The position numbers were made by a program, and so were the translations under genes. Of a stretch of DNA of 5,566 bases, positions 1-5,566 are shown in pieces. The notes under the pieces were generated by a model. The model was not told where the DNA came from. It did no database searches and was given only the letters and a program-made list of their open reading frames with translations. This DNA comes from Verrucomicrobiales bacterium. Lineage in GTDB: Bacteria > Verrucomicrobiota > Verrucomicrobiia > Verrucomicrobiales > DEV007. Within the stretch, counting starts at the first letter, position 1; every line of letters begins with the position of its first letter. Location of the stretch: the NCBI GenBank assembly GCA_017991025.1, contig JAGNMT010000275.1, forward strand, positions 1 through 5,566. Direction: 5' to 3'.

Positions 1-1
1 G

Positions 2-79
2 CAGGAATCCGATAAAGAGGAGGCTGACGAAAAGGCTCACGATGAAGAAGCGAAATCCGAATCGGGCAAAGAGGGATGA
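2..79 (+). CDS. C-terminal tail of an upstream protein (partial, 5' end outside window)
   Basis: An open frame enters from the left edge and ends at a TGA at 77-79. The 25 visible residues are almost all Glu, Lys, Asp, Ser and Ala, giving a hydrophilic, highly charged and probably disordered tail with no recognisable domain. The stop overlaps the next gene's start as ATGA (76-79), which is typical of translationally coupled genes in one operon and is the main reason to believe the frame is real. The function cannot be told from this fragment. A chance open frame of this length is possible, but the tight ATGA junction and tail-like composition make a real gene end more likely. Confidence 0.7.
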   Translation, partial: QESDKEEADEKAHDEEAKSESGKEG

Positions 80-1299
80 ATAGTCCCCTCCGGTTACTCA
101 CTATTGGACTGATAACGGTCTCATTGCACGCAGGCTTATCTTGTGTCCAGTCGGAGGAGATTAGTGCCGGTGCCGCCGCCGGCAAAACCATTCGCGAGAC
201 TCCCGGGATAAACAAGACATCGAGCGAGGCCATCGATAAGGCCATTGCCGACGGCATTGCCTTTCTTGTGGGGAATCAGAACTCAAACGGCAGCTGGGGA
301 TCAGCGCTTCAGACCAAGGGTCTCAATATTTACGCGCCCGTTCCCGGAGCGCATGATGCGTTTCGCGTTGCGGTCACGGCCATGGCAATTTCCGCCCTTT
401 GTGATTCGGGTCTCGCAAACGAAGAAGGGCCGGCACTCACGTCCCTGAAAAAAGGAGAGGTCTATCTTCTCGAAGCCCTTCCCAAAGTGCGCCGCGCCAG
501 TGCTGACGCGATCTACAATGTCTGGACCCATGCCTACGGCATTCAGGCGCTCGTCGACCTCCATGCAAGGACGGAGGACATCGAAAAGCGAGGGCAGTAT
601 GTGACCCTGATCAATACCCAGATCGACCGTCTTGGGCGTTACGAGTCGGTCGACGGTGGTTGGGGTTACTACGATTTCCGCGTTGGCACGGCACGTCCCG
701 CCTCAAGTTCGATCAGCTTTACGAGCGCGACCTGTCTCGTTGCGATGCACGAGGCAAAAGCTCTCGAAGGTGTCATCCTATCGCAAGCGGTAGTGGACCG
801 CGCCATCGCCGCGCTTAATCGCCAGCGGAAGTCAGACAACAGCTACCTCTATGGCGAATATCTCAACGCACGACCACTGTATGGAATCAATCGCCCGGGA
901 GGCAGTCTAGGGAGAACGCAAGCATGCAACTTCGCACTGCGACTTTGGGGCGACGGGACGGTTACCGATGAGATCATGGCCGAATGGCTGCAGCGTCTCG
1001 AGGATAGGAACGGCTGGCTGGATATAGGACGTAAGAGACCGGTCCCCCATGAATCGTGGTTTGCGGTGGCGGGCTATTTTTTCTATTACGGGCACTACTA
1101 CGCGGCGCGGGAAATCAACATGCTGCCTGAGGAGCAGCGACCCGCCTTTCGCCAGCTCGTCGCCGGGCTTATTCTCGGATTGCAGGAAAAGGATGGTTCC
1201 TGGTGGGATTTTCCGTTTTATTCCTACCATCAGCCCTACGGAACTTCCTTTGCAGTGATGACGCTCGCCCGATGTCGAGAGAACGACCTTTCTTTTTGA
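76..1299 (+). CDS. Secreted prenyltransferase/squalene-oxidase-repeat protein (terpenoid cyclase-like alpha-toroid fold)
   Basis: The 407-residue protein has an N-terminal hydrophobic segment (about residues 5-22) that looks like a Sec signal peptide, so it probably acts outside the cytoplasm. Cys23 follows the segment, but the preceding residues (AGLS) are a poor lipobox, so lipidation is doubtful. The mature part carries QW-like repeats of the terpenoid cyclase/prenyltransferase fold: QNSNGSWG at 68-75, YESVDGGWGYYDF at 189-201, a divergent NGWLDIG near 312-318, and LQEKDGSWWDFP at 369-380. Helical stretches between them fit an alpha/alpha barrel. I see no DxDD acid motif of squalene-hopene cyclases, so cyclase activity is not supported; such secreted repeat proteins are seen in planctomycetes and verrucomicrobia without assigned function. 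The start at 76 overlaps the upstream stop. A purine-rich AGAGGG lies directly against the ATG, too close for a normal ribosome site, so coupled translation is likely. The substrate or partner is unknown. Confidence 0.85.
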   Translation: MNSPLRLLTIGLITVSLHAGLSCVQSEEISAGAAAGKTIRETPGINKTSSEAIDKAIADGIAFLVGNQNSNGSWGSALQTKGLNIYAPVPGAHDAFRVAVTAMAISALCDSGLANEEGPALTSLKKGEVYLLEALPKVRRASADAIYNVWTHAYGIQALVDLHARTEDIEKRGQYVTLINTQIDRLGRYESVDGGWGYYDFRVGTARPASSSISFTSATCLVAMHEAKALEGVILSQAVVDRAIAALNRQRKSDNSYLYGEYLNARPLYGINRPGGSLGRTQACNFALRLWGDGTVTDEIMAEWLQRLEDRNGWLDIGRKRPVPHESWFAVAGYFFYYGHYYAAREINMLPEEQRPAFRQLVAGLILGLQEKDGSWWDFPFYSYHQPYGTSFAVMTLARCRENDLSF

Positions 1300-1323
1300 G
1301 AAAGTTAGGGCATTGCTTGAGCG

Positions 1324-2304
1324 ATGCAGACGAGCGATTTCGACTACGAGCTCCCGCCGGAACTCATTGCCCAGCATCCGCCGGAGCGGCGGGGGGATTC
1401 ACGTATGATGGTGGTGGACCGCACCACCGGAGCAATCTCGCATCGTCGCTTTAGTGATTTTCCCGAGTATATCGGGAGTGATGACCTGCTTGTCCTGAAC
1501 GACACGAAGGTGGTTGCGGCGAGGTACTTCTCCAATGACGGGACCCAGGAAATCCTGCGAGTTGAAGTAATCGGAGAGCGACTCTGGAAATGTCTCGTCA
1601 AACCAGGAAAAAAATTCAAACCCGGTCGGACCATTGAGATCGGCAGCAGTGTCGGGACCGTGATGGAAATTTGCGTGGAGGGCGGCGAGCGGCTCATCGA
1701 ATTCGACGTCATTCCCGACGAGACCGTTCACGGCCACCTCGCCCTGCCTCCCTACATCCATAGGCCCGATGAAGTGACGGACAGGGAGCGCTATCAGACA
1801 GTTTTTGCAAACGAAGCCGGGGCAATCGCGGCACCAACGGCCGGTCTGCACTTTTCCCGGGAGTTGTTGGCCGGTCTACCTCATGCCTTTGTCACATTGC
1901 ATGTCGGAATCGGGACCTTTCGTCCTGTTTCGAGCGAGACCATTTCCGGACATCACATGCACCGTGAACACTACGAACTCCGGCCGGAAGTCGCCGGCGC
2001 GATCCAGTCGTGCCGGAAGACCGTCGCAATCGGGACGACAGTGGTCAGAGTCCTCGAAACCTGCGCCCGAAACGGAAAAGGTGAACTCCTCCCGGGTTCC
2101 GGCGAAACGGACATCTTCATCTTTCCCCCGTATTCGTTTCAGGTAGTCGACGCCCTCCTCACGAATTTTCACCTGCCCAAGTCGACGCTGCTCATGCTCG
2201 TGAGCGCCCTGGCCGGGAAAGAATTGATTCTAGAGGCCTACCGGCAGGCGGTTCAGGGCCGATACCGCTTTTTCAGTTATGGCGACTGCATGCTGATTAT
2301 TTGA
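1324..2304 (+). CDS. queA: S-adenosylmethionine:tRNA ribosyltransferase-isomerase QueA
   Basis: QueA transfers and isomerises the ribosyl moiety of S-adenosylmethionine onto 7-aminomethyl-7-deazaguanine at the tRNA wobble position, giving epoxyqueuosine in the queuosine pathway; it is cytoplasmic. The 326-residue product carries the family signatures in order: the N-terminal FDYELPPELIAQHPPERR (6-23), NDTKVVAAR (59-67), the KPGKKFKPG loop (93-101), LPPYI (141-145), RYQTVFANEAGAIAAPTAGLHF (156-177), TLHVGIGTFRPV (191-202), HMHREHYEL (211-219), IGTTVVRVLE (236-245), ETDIFIFPPY (261-270), LLTNFHLPKSTLLML (278-292) and FFSYGDCMLI (316-325). It is somewhat shorter than the 340-356 residues of Bacillus and E. 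coli QueA, but both ends are intact. The ATG gives the standard N-terminus. It lies 24 bases after the preceding stop, with only a distant AGGG upstream, so cotranscription with the gene before it is plausible. No other queuosine gene is in the window. Confidence 0.97.
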   Translation: MQTSDFDYELPPELIAQHPPERRGDSRMMVVDRTTGAISHRRFSDFPEYIGSDDLLVLNDTKVVAARYFSNDGTQEILRVEVIGERLWKCLVKPGKKFKPGRTIEIGSSVGTVMEICVEGGERLIEFDVIPDETVHGHLALPPYIHRPDEVTDRERYQTVFANEAGAIAAPTAGLHFSRELLAGLPHAFVTLHVGIGTFRPVSSETISGHHMHREHYELRPEVAGAIQSCRKTVAIGTTVVRVLETCARNGKGELLPGSGETDIFIFPPYSFQVVDALLTNFHLPKSTLLMLVSALAGKELILEAYRQAVQGRYRFFSYGDCMLII

Positions 2305-2315
2305 ACAGTTATCGA

Positions 2316-2345
2316 TTGCAATTCTTGTTGTTTCTTCCGTAAAGT
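2316..2345 (+). promoter_or_regulatory. Possible weak sigma70-type promoter in front of the HD-domain gene
   Basis: The gap after queA is the only sizeable intergenic space here and is locally AT-rich. TTGCAA (2316-2321) and TAAAGT (2340-2345), 18 bases apart, resemble loose -35 and -10 boxes. Both differ from consensus, and promoter sequences in this lineage are poorly known, so this is only a candidate for independent transcription of the pgpH-ybeY group. Confidence 0.25.
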
Positions 2346-2348
2346 GGC

Positions 2349-2362
2349 GCAAGCTAGCGTGC
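2349..2362. repeat. Imperfect 14-bp palindrome in the queA-HD gene gap
   Basis: GCAAGCTAGCGTGC matches its own reverse complement at 12 of 14 positions, centred on GCTAGC. It lies just downstream of the possible -10 element and before the HD-domain gene, a position suitable for an operator. There is no T-run after it, so it is not a convincing terminator. Chance occurrence is quite possible. Confidence 0.3.
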
Positions 2363-2419
2363 TCACGAAACCATTCGTTGCCCCTCGAAAAACGGCGACG
2401 AAGAGCAGGCAGACCGCTC

Positions 2420-4075
2420 ATGTTCCACTTCCTTTCGCAGAAGCGTCTTCAGAGCCGCGGGTTTTCCAGCGGCCAGAAGAGGCGCAAGCTGAATGAGACC
2501 GCGATGTCCGAGATGATGCGCTCGGGCTGGCAGGTCAGCGGCTTGCTGTTTGCCGGATTTGCCGCGCTTGTTTCCTTCTGGATTATTTTCTCGTCGAGTG
2601 CCGGTTCCATTTTCGCCGGGAATCATTTGCAGACTTTTGTGGTCGTCACGGTCATATCGGCAACTCTCGTGGTTCACTGGCATGTCAGCCTTCCTCAGAC
2701 TTTTCACCAGAATTCAAGGATTACCCTGATCCTTCTCGTTATTCTTCTGCAACTCATGCTCGTGAAACTGAGCGAATATGTCGCCAGCACCTTTGCTCCG
2801 GAAGGAGGGTTCCGCTTTCTGGTTGAGCCGTATATCTTCGCCCCCATCATTGTTTCCCTGCTTGTCGGGCGCCGGCATGGAACTTTTGCAGTCGTCTATT
2901 CCAGTCTTTTCGGAGGAATGACAGTGGCGAAGGAAGAAGCGTTTCCCTTCATCATCTTTTCGATGATCTGTGGTTTTGTCGCGATCTACCTGACGAATAA
3001 TGTGCGCCGTCGGAGCCGTCTTGTCATGGCGGGGGCTTATTCCGGTATCGCCTGCGTCCTTCTCGCCTCGACACTGGGACAGATCCAGTGGCCGGTTTTC
3101 TCAGAGAACCTGCCTGAGTGGGAGATGGTGGGGAAGCAGGTACTTTCAGCGATCCTCGTCTCGTCTATGACGGCGGTTCTTGTAAGTGGATTACTCCCGC
3201 TGATCGAGGCAACTTTTCGAATTACCACCGATGTTTCGTGGATCGAGCTGGCCGACTTGAATCACCCGCTCCTTAAGCAGATGACGATTGAGGCACCGGG
3301 CACCTACCACCACAGCCTGGTTGTCGCGACTCTCGCTGAGACGGCAGCCGAGGCGATCGGTGCAAGTGCGATCACGTGCCGTGTCTGTTCCTATTTTCAT
3401 GATATCGGCAAGATGAAGAAGCCCGCCTATTTCATTGAAAACATTGGCGACGGGCACAATCCTCACGATGACCTCACACCGAACATGAGCGCTCTCGTTG
3501 TCATGGCTCACGTCAAAGACGGAGTCGACATGGCGATCAAACACAAGATGAACGCCGAGATCGTTAACGTGATCATGGAGCATCACGGGAATTCGCTGAT
3601 CCGATTCTTCTACCACCGTGCCTTGAAGCAGCGTGACGAAATCAAGAGGCAATTCGAGGAAGGTAATGCCCACGAAGAGGATATTCCCGAAGTGAAGGAA
3701 GAAAGCTTTCGCTACACCGGCCCAAAGCCCAGGACCCGGGAAAGTGCTATCATCTGTCTCGCCGATGCAGTCGAGAGTGCTTCGCGCAGCCTCCAGAAGC
3801 CGACTCCTAAAAAGATCGATGAGTTGATCGACGAGCTTTTCAAGGAACGTCTCAACGACGGCCAACTCGACGATGCGACGCTCACTCTGGCTGATCTCGC
3901 GACGATCAAAAAGAGCTTCTCTGCGACCTTGCGCAGCATGATGCACAGTCGCATCGAATATCCAAAGCTAGAGGAGGGCGGTGACAAGCCAAAACCCAAA
4001 TCGAAGACCCGGAAGTTGACCAGTCCCGGTACGGGCGGAACCGTCACAACGACAGGGAGCAACCCGGTCGGGTAA
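2420..4075 (+). CDS. pgpH: PgpH-like membrane HD-domain phosphohydrolase (probable c-di-AMP phosphodiesterase), compact form
   Basis: The protein resembles the 7TM-HD phosphodiesterases (PgpH/YqfF), which hydrolyse cyclic di-AMP at the inner face of the membrane. Numbering from the ATG at 2420 (551 residues), a basic N-terminus precedes one hydrophobic segment (about 39-61). A tight series of about seven more follows between roughly 70 and 260, then a cytoplasmic HD domain (about 285-510) and a Lys/Pro/Gly/Thr-rich tail. Expected metal ligands are all present: YHHS (His297/298), the HDIGK motif (His327, Asp328), His364 in MAHVKDG, HHGNS (His388/389) and Asp449 in LADAVES. Oddly, only about ten residues separate the first two membrane segments, where PgpH of about 700 residues has a large extracellular 7TMR-HDED domain. 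An in-frame TTG at 2378 would add 14 basic residues; I prefer the ATG, which has a modest AGCAGG nine bases upstream. An ATG at 2504 is a further alternative. ybeY starts two bases after the stop, a known pairing. The fold call is firm; the c-di-AMP substrate is inferred from family. Confidence 0.9.
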   Translation: MFHFLSQKRLQSRGFSSGQKRRKLNETAMSEMMRSGWQVSGLLFAGFAALVSFWIIFSSSAGSIFAGNHLQTFVVVTVISATLVVHWHVSLPQTFHQNSRITLILLVILLQLMLVKLSEYVASTFAPEGGFRFLVEPYIFAPIIVSLLVGRRHGTFAVVYSSLFGGMTVAKEEAFPFIIFSMICGFVAIYLTNNVRRRSRLVMAGAYSGIACVLLASTLGQIQWPVFSENLPEWEMVGKQVLSAILVSSMTAVLVSGLLPLIEATFRITTDVSWIELADLNHPLLKQMTIEAPGTYHHSLVVATLAETAAEAIGASAITCRVCSYFHDIGKMKKPAYFIENIGDGHNPHDDLTPNMSALVVMAHVKDGVDMAIKHKMNAEIVNVIMEHHGNSLIRFFYHRALKQRDEIKRQFEEGNAHEEDIPEVKEESFRYTGPKPRTRESAIICLADAVESASRSLQKPTPKKIDELIDELFKERLNDGQLDDATLTLADLATIKKSFSATLRSMMHSRIEYPKLEEGGDKPKPKSKTRKLTSPGTGGTVTTTGSNPVG

Positions 4076-4077
4076 GC

Positions 4078-4590
4078 GTGGATTTTAAACAGGGGATCGT
4101 TTCACCTTTCAGACAGATGCCCGGCAGTGCCCTTCCCAGGATTGAAATCTTTCCCCATACGGATTGTACCGGACTGTCGATAGAACACCTCGTTGAGCAG
4201 GTAATTCAGTCACTTCCGTGGTGTATCGCCTCCTGCGGTCATGAGCCTGCGCTACTCGGCGGTCTCGATGAGGTGGAGATCAGCCTCGTCACCGATGAGG
4301 TAATCGCCCGGGTGCACGGAGAGTTTATGAATGACCCGACTCCGACCGACGTCATCACTTTTCACCATGGCGAGATTCTCGTCAGCGTCGATACCGCGCG
4401 ACGGGAAGCCGCTTTTCATGGAAATTCGCTTGCGGAGGAGACCTTACTCTACATCATTCACGGGTTGCTTCATCTCAACGGGCACATTGATGTGAAAGAG
4501 CCGGATCGTTCCACGATGCACCGTGAGCAGGAGGCGATCCTGAAACGAATTATAGGCGGACCAACGGAGGTTCGTAGATCAAACCAGTAA
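4078..4590 (+). CDS. ybeY: rRNA maturation endoribonuclease YbeY
   Basis: YbeY is a zinc-dependent single-strand endoribonuclease involved in 16S rRNA 3' end maturation and 70S ribosome quality control. The 170-residue product carries the family core: DEVEISLVTDEVIARVHGEF (64-83), NDPTPTDVITF (85-95), a strand with EILVSVDTARREA (99-111), and the metal site HGLLHLNGHID (128-138). His128 and His132 fit the first two zinc ligands. The position of the third His of the HGxLHLxGxDH form holds Asp138; as far as I recall, Bacteroidota homologues also have Asp there. The GTG start at 4078 follows the preceding stop by two bases and suggests coupling. It gives about 15-20 residues more than a typical 150-residue YbeY, so the in-frame ATG at 4117 (157 residues) is a serious alternative; neither has a clear ribosome site. 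Its place directly after a PgpH homologue matches yqfF-yqfG of Bacillus subtilis. Confidence 0.93.
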   Translation: MDFKQGIVSPFRQMPGSALPRIEIFPHTDCTGLSIEHLVEQVIQSLPWCIASCGHEPALLGGLDEVEISLVTDEVIARVHGEFMNDPTPTDVITFHHGEILVSVDTARREAAFHGNSLAEETLLYIIHGLLHLNGHIDVKEPDRSTMHREQEAILKRIIGGPTEVRRSNQ

Positions 4591-4602
4591 CCTACAAAAT
4601 CA

Positions 4603-5133
4603 ATGGAATGGTATTACGCAAAGAACGGACAACAACTCGGACCCGTCTCGCAGGAGAGTCTCCTCGAACTGTTTCAGAGCGGATCGATTCAAAGAACAGA
4701 TCTGGTCTGGAATGAAACGATGACCGAGTGGTTGCCGCTCGGCACGATTCCGGGCTTGACGGTTCCTCCGGCAGTTTCATCGGAATTTCCGCCCCCGCAG
4801 ACTTATGCCGCGCCGGCTTCGTCCTTTCCCACTGCCGGACCTGGCGTTCTTTCGCCGAAGGTATCGTCCGACCAACTATCCCCACCGACCTATCTCTGGC
4901 AATCGATTGTTTGCATTTTCCTCTGCTGCTGGCCTTTCGCTATTCCGGCGATTGTCTTCGGCACGAAGGTGAAACCGGCGATGGATGCCGGGAATTACGA
5001 TGCCGCGCTCGAAGCGTCTAAGCAGGCGAAAAAGTGGCTGCTGATTTCTGTCATCGTTGGCCTCATCTTCAATCTGATCGTCTTTGTCATCTCCGTTCTT
5101 GCCGGCCTCGCTGAATCATCGTCGTATCAATGA
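4603..5133 (+). CDS. GYF_2 (DUF4339) - CD225/dispanin fusion membrane protein
   Basis: The 176-residue protein has three parts. Residues 1-52 form a GYF_2/DUF4339 domain, shown by WYYAKNGQQLGPVSQESL, then LFQSGSIQRTDLVW and TEWLPL, the usual Trp/Gly spacing of that family. Residues 53-97 are a linker rich in Pro, Ser and Ala with PP and PPP runs. Residues 98-170 are a CD225/dispanin-like domain: a first membrane segment (about 99-119) with a Cys cluster (104, 108, 109), the loop TKVKPAMDAGNYDAALEASKQAKKW, and a second segment (about 146-169). GYF-type domains in eukaryotes bind proline-rich peptides, so the N-terminus is probably a cytoplasmic adaptor; the partner is unknown. The start is 12 bases after ybeY with no Shine-Dalgarno, and the stop overlaps the next gene as ATGA. 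Cotranslation with the DUF2752 gene suggests a joint role. No enzymatic motif is visible. Domain calls are firm, function unknown. Confidence 0.88.
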   Translation: MEWYYAKNGQQLGPVSQESLLELFQSGSIQRTDLVWNETMTEWLPLGTIPGLTVPPAVSSEFPPPQTYAAPASSFPTAGPGVLSPKVSSDQLSPPTYLWQSIVCIFLCCWPFAIPAIVFGTKVKPAMDAGNYDAALEASKQAKKWLLISVIVGLIFNLIVFVISVLAGLAESSSYQ

Positions 5134-5566
5134 GAACTACTGCGGGAAAGTGGGTGGCCACTATTTTCGCTTTGCTCATATTGACCGGCCTGGCGCTTTA
5201 CCTCCGGAGCGCCAATCCGGCGTCACCTCCTCGCTTTTTACCCCGCTGCAGTTTTCACGCACTCACCGGACTGCACTGCCCGGGTTGTGGAAACACGCGT
5301 GCGACCCGGGCCCTCCTCCACGGAGATCCCGGCGGAGCATTCAGGCAAAATAAACTTTTTGTCATCAGTCTCCCCTTTCTCGCTTTCTGGGCGTGCCGGT
5401 CCTGGATGGCCTGGATCTATCCACACCGGGTGAAGCCGCTCCCCTTTCAATGGCGGCAGTCCTACACGCTCTTGATCATCGGAGTGGTGATCGTCTTTGG
5501 CATCGTTCGCAACATCCCGACGCGACCATTTACCTGGCTCGCCCCGGTTCCGGTCACGGAGAACCA
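5130..5566 (+). CDS. DUF2752 family membrane protein (3' end outside window)
   Basis: An ATG at 5130, overlapping the preceding stop by four bases, opens a frame that stays open to the right edge: 145 full codons plus two bases. The product has a hydrophobic N-terminal segment (about 9-25), then the DUF2752 signature: Cys40 in RCSFHALTG, the CPGCG motif (50-54) followed by NTRATRALLHGD (55-66), and QNKLF (73-77). Further membrane segments follow at about 77-95 and 111-127, then RNIPTRPFTWLAP (127-139), which is usual near the C-terminus of the family, so little is probably missing. The CxxC pair could bind metal or be redox active, but no function is established that I know of. The overlap with the GYF_2-CD225 gene implies translational coupling, and there is no ribosome site of its own. 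The family call is confident; the exact end is not visible. Confidence 0.9.
   Translation, partial: MRTTAGKWVATIFALLILTGLALYLRSANPASPPRFLPRCSFHALTGLHCPGCGNTRATRALLHGDPGGAFRQNKLFVISLPFLAFWACRSWMAWIYPHRVKPLPFQWRQSYTLLIIGVVIVFGIVRNIPTRPFTWLAPVPVTEN

Noticed and set aside
1300..1323. Terminator between the repeat protein and queA
   Set aside because: The 24-base gap contains no stem-loop with a T-run.
907..1377. Minus-strand open frame of 156 codons spanning the end of the repeat protein and the start of queA
   Set aside because: It covers two well-supported plus-strand genes, and its translation shows no domain or signal peptide.
1399..1851. Minus-strand open frame of 150 codons inside queA
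   Set aside because: It is antisense to conserved QueA motifs, with no independent coding evidence.
2378..2419. TTG start at 2378 for the HD-domain protein
   Set aside because: It is possible, but the added residues are only a basic stretch; the ATG at 2420 is the stronger codon with a better upstream purine site.
2346..2490. Ten-base direct repeat GGCGCAAGCT at 2346-2355 and 2481-2490
   Set aside because: Two short copies 135 bases apart, one of them inside coding sequence, are compatible with chance, and no further copies were noticed.
3191..3946. Minus-strand open frame of 251 codons opposite the HD-domain gene
   Set aside because: It lies wholly inside a confidently identified gene, shows no recognisable domain, and long antisense frames are expected in GC-rich coding DNA.
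5084..5353. Plus-strand frame of 89 codons across the CD225/DUF2752 junction
   Set aside because: It overlaps both real genes out of frame; the translation is Arg/Pro-rich without a domain, while the frame from 5130 gives a clear DUF2752 protein.

Overview
The window is a gene-dense stretch of bacterial chromosome with every gene on the plus strand: five complete coding regions plus a partial one at each end. No RNA gene, transposon, CRISPR array or phage gene is visible. Gene content (a secreted terpenoid-cyclase-fold repeat protein, a pgpH-ybeY pair, and a GYF_2/CD225 plus DUF2752 pair), the moderately high GC and the scarcity of good Shine-Dalgarno sites suggest a member of the Verrucomicrobiota or a relative in the PVC group. 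That taxonomic call is inference from gene style, not from a marker gene.

Layout: positions 2-79 hold the charged C-terminal tail of an upstream protein, whose stop overlaps the start of a secreted prenyltransferase/squalene-oxidase-repeat protein (76-1299). A 24-base gap leads to queA (1324-2304), which makes epoxyqueuosine in tRNA. The only real intergenic gap (2305-2419) contains a weak promoter-like sequence and an imperfect palindrome. After it comes a membrane HD-phosphohydrolase of the PgpH (c-di-AMP phosphodiesterase) type (2420-4075), followed two bases later by ybeY (4078-4590), the endoribonuclease for rRNA maturation. Twelve bases on, a GYF_2-CD225/dispanin membrane protein (4603-5133) overlaps by four bases with a DUF2752 membrane protein (5130-5566, running off the window).

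Functionally, queA and ybeY are housekeeping translation genes. The pgpH-ybeY pair repeats an arrangement known from distant bacteria such as Bacillus subtilis (yqfF-yqfG). The HD protein is compact: it appears to lack the large extracellular domain of classical PgpH while keeping every expected metal ligand. YbeY has an Asp where many homologues have the third zinc-binding His. The least understood part is the 3' end, where the overlapping GYF_2-CD225 and DUF2752 genes look like a two-component membrane module of unknown function. It is the best candidate here for undescribed biology, although each family is already known.
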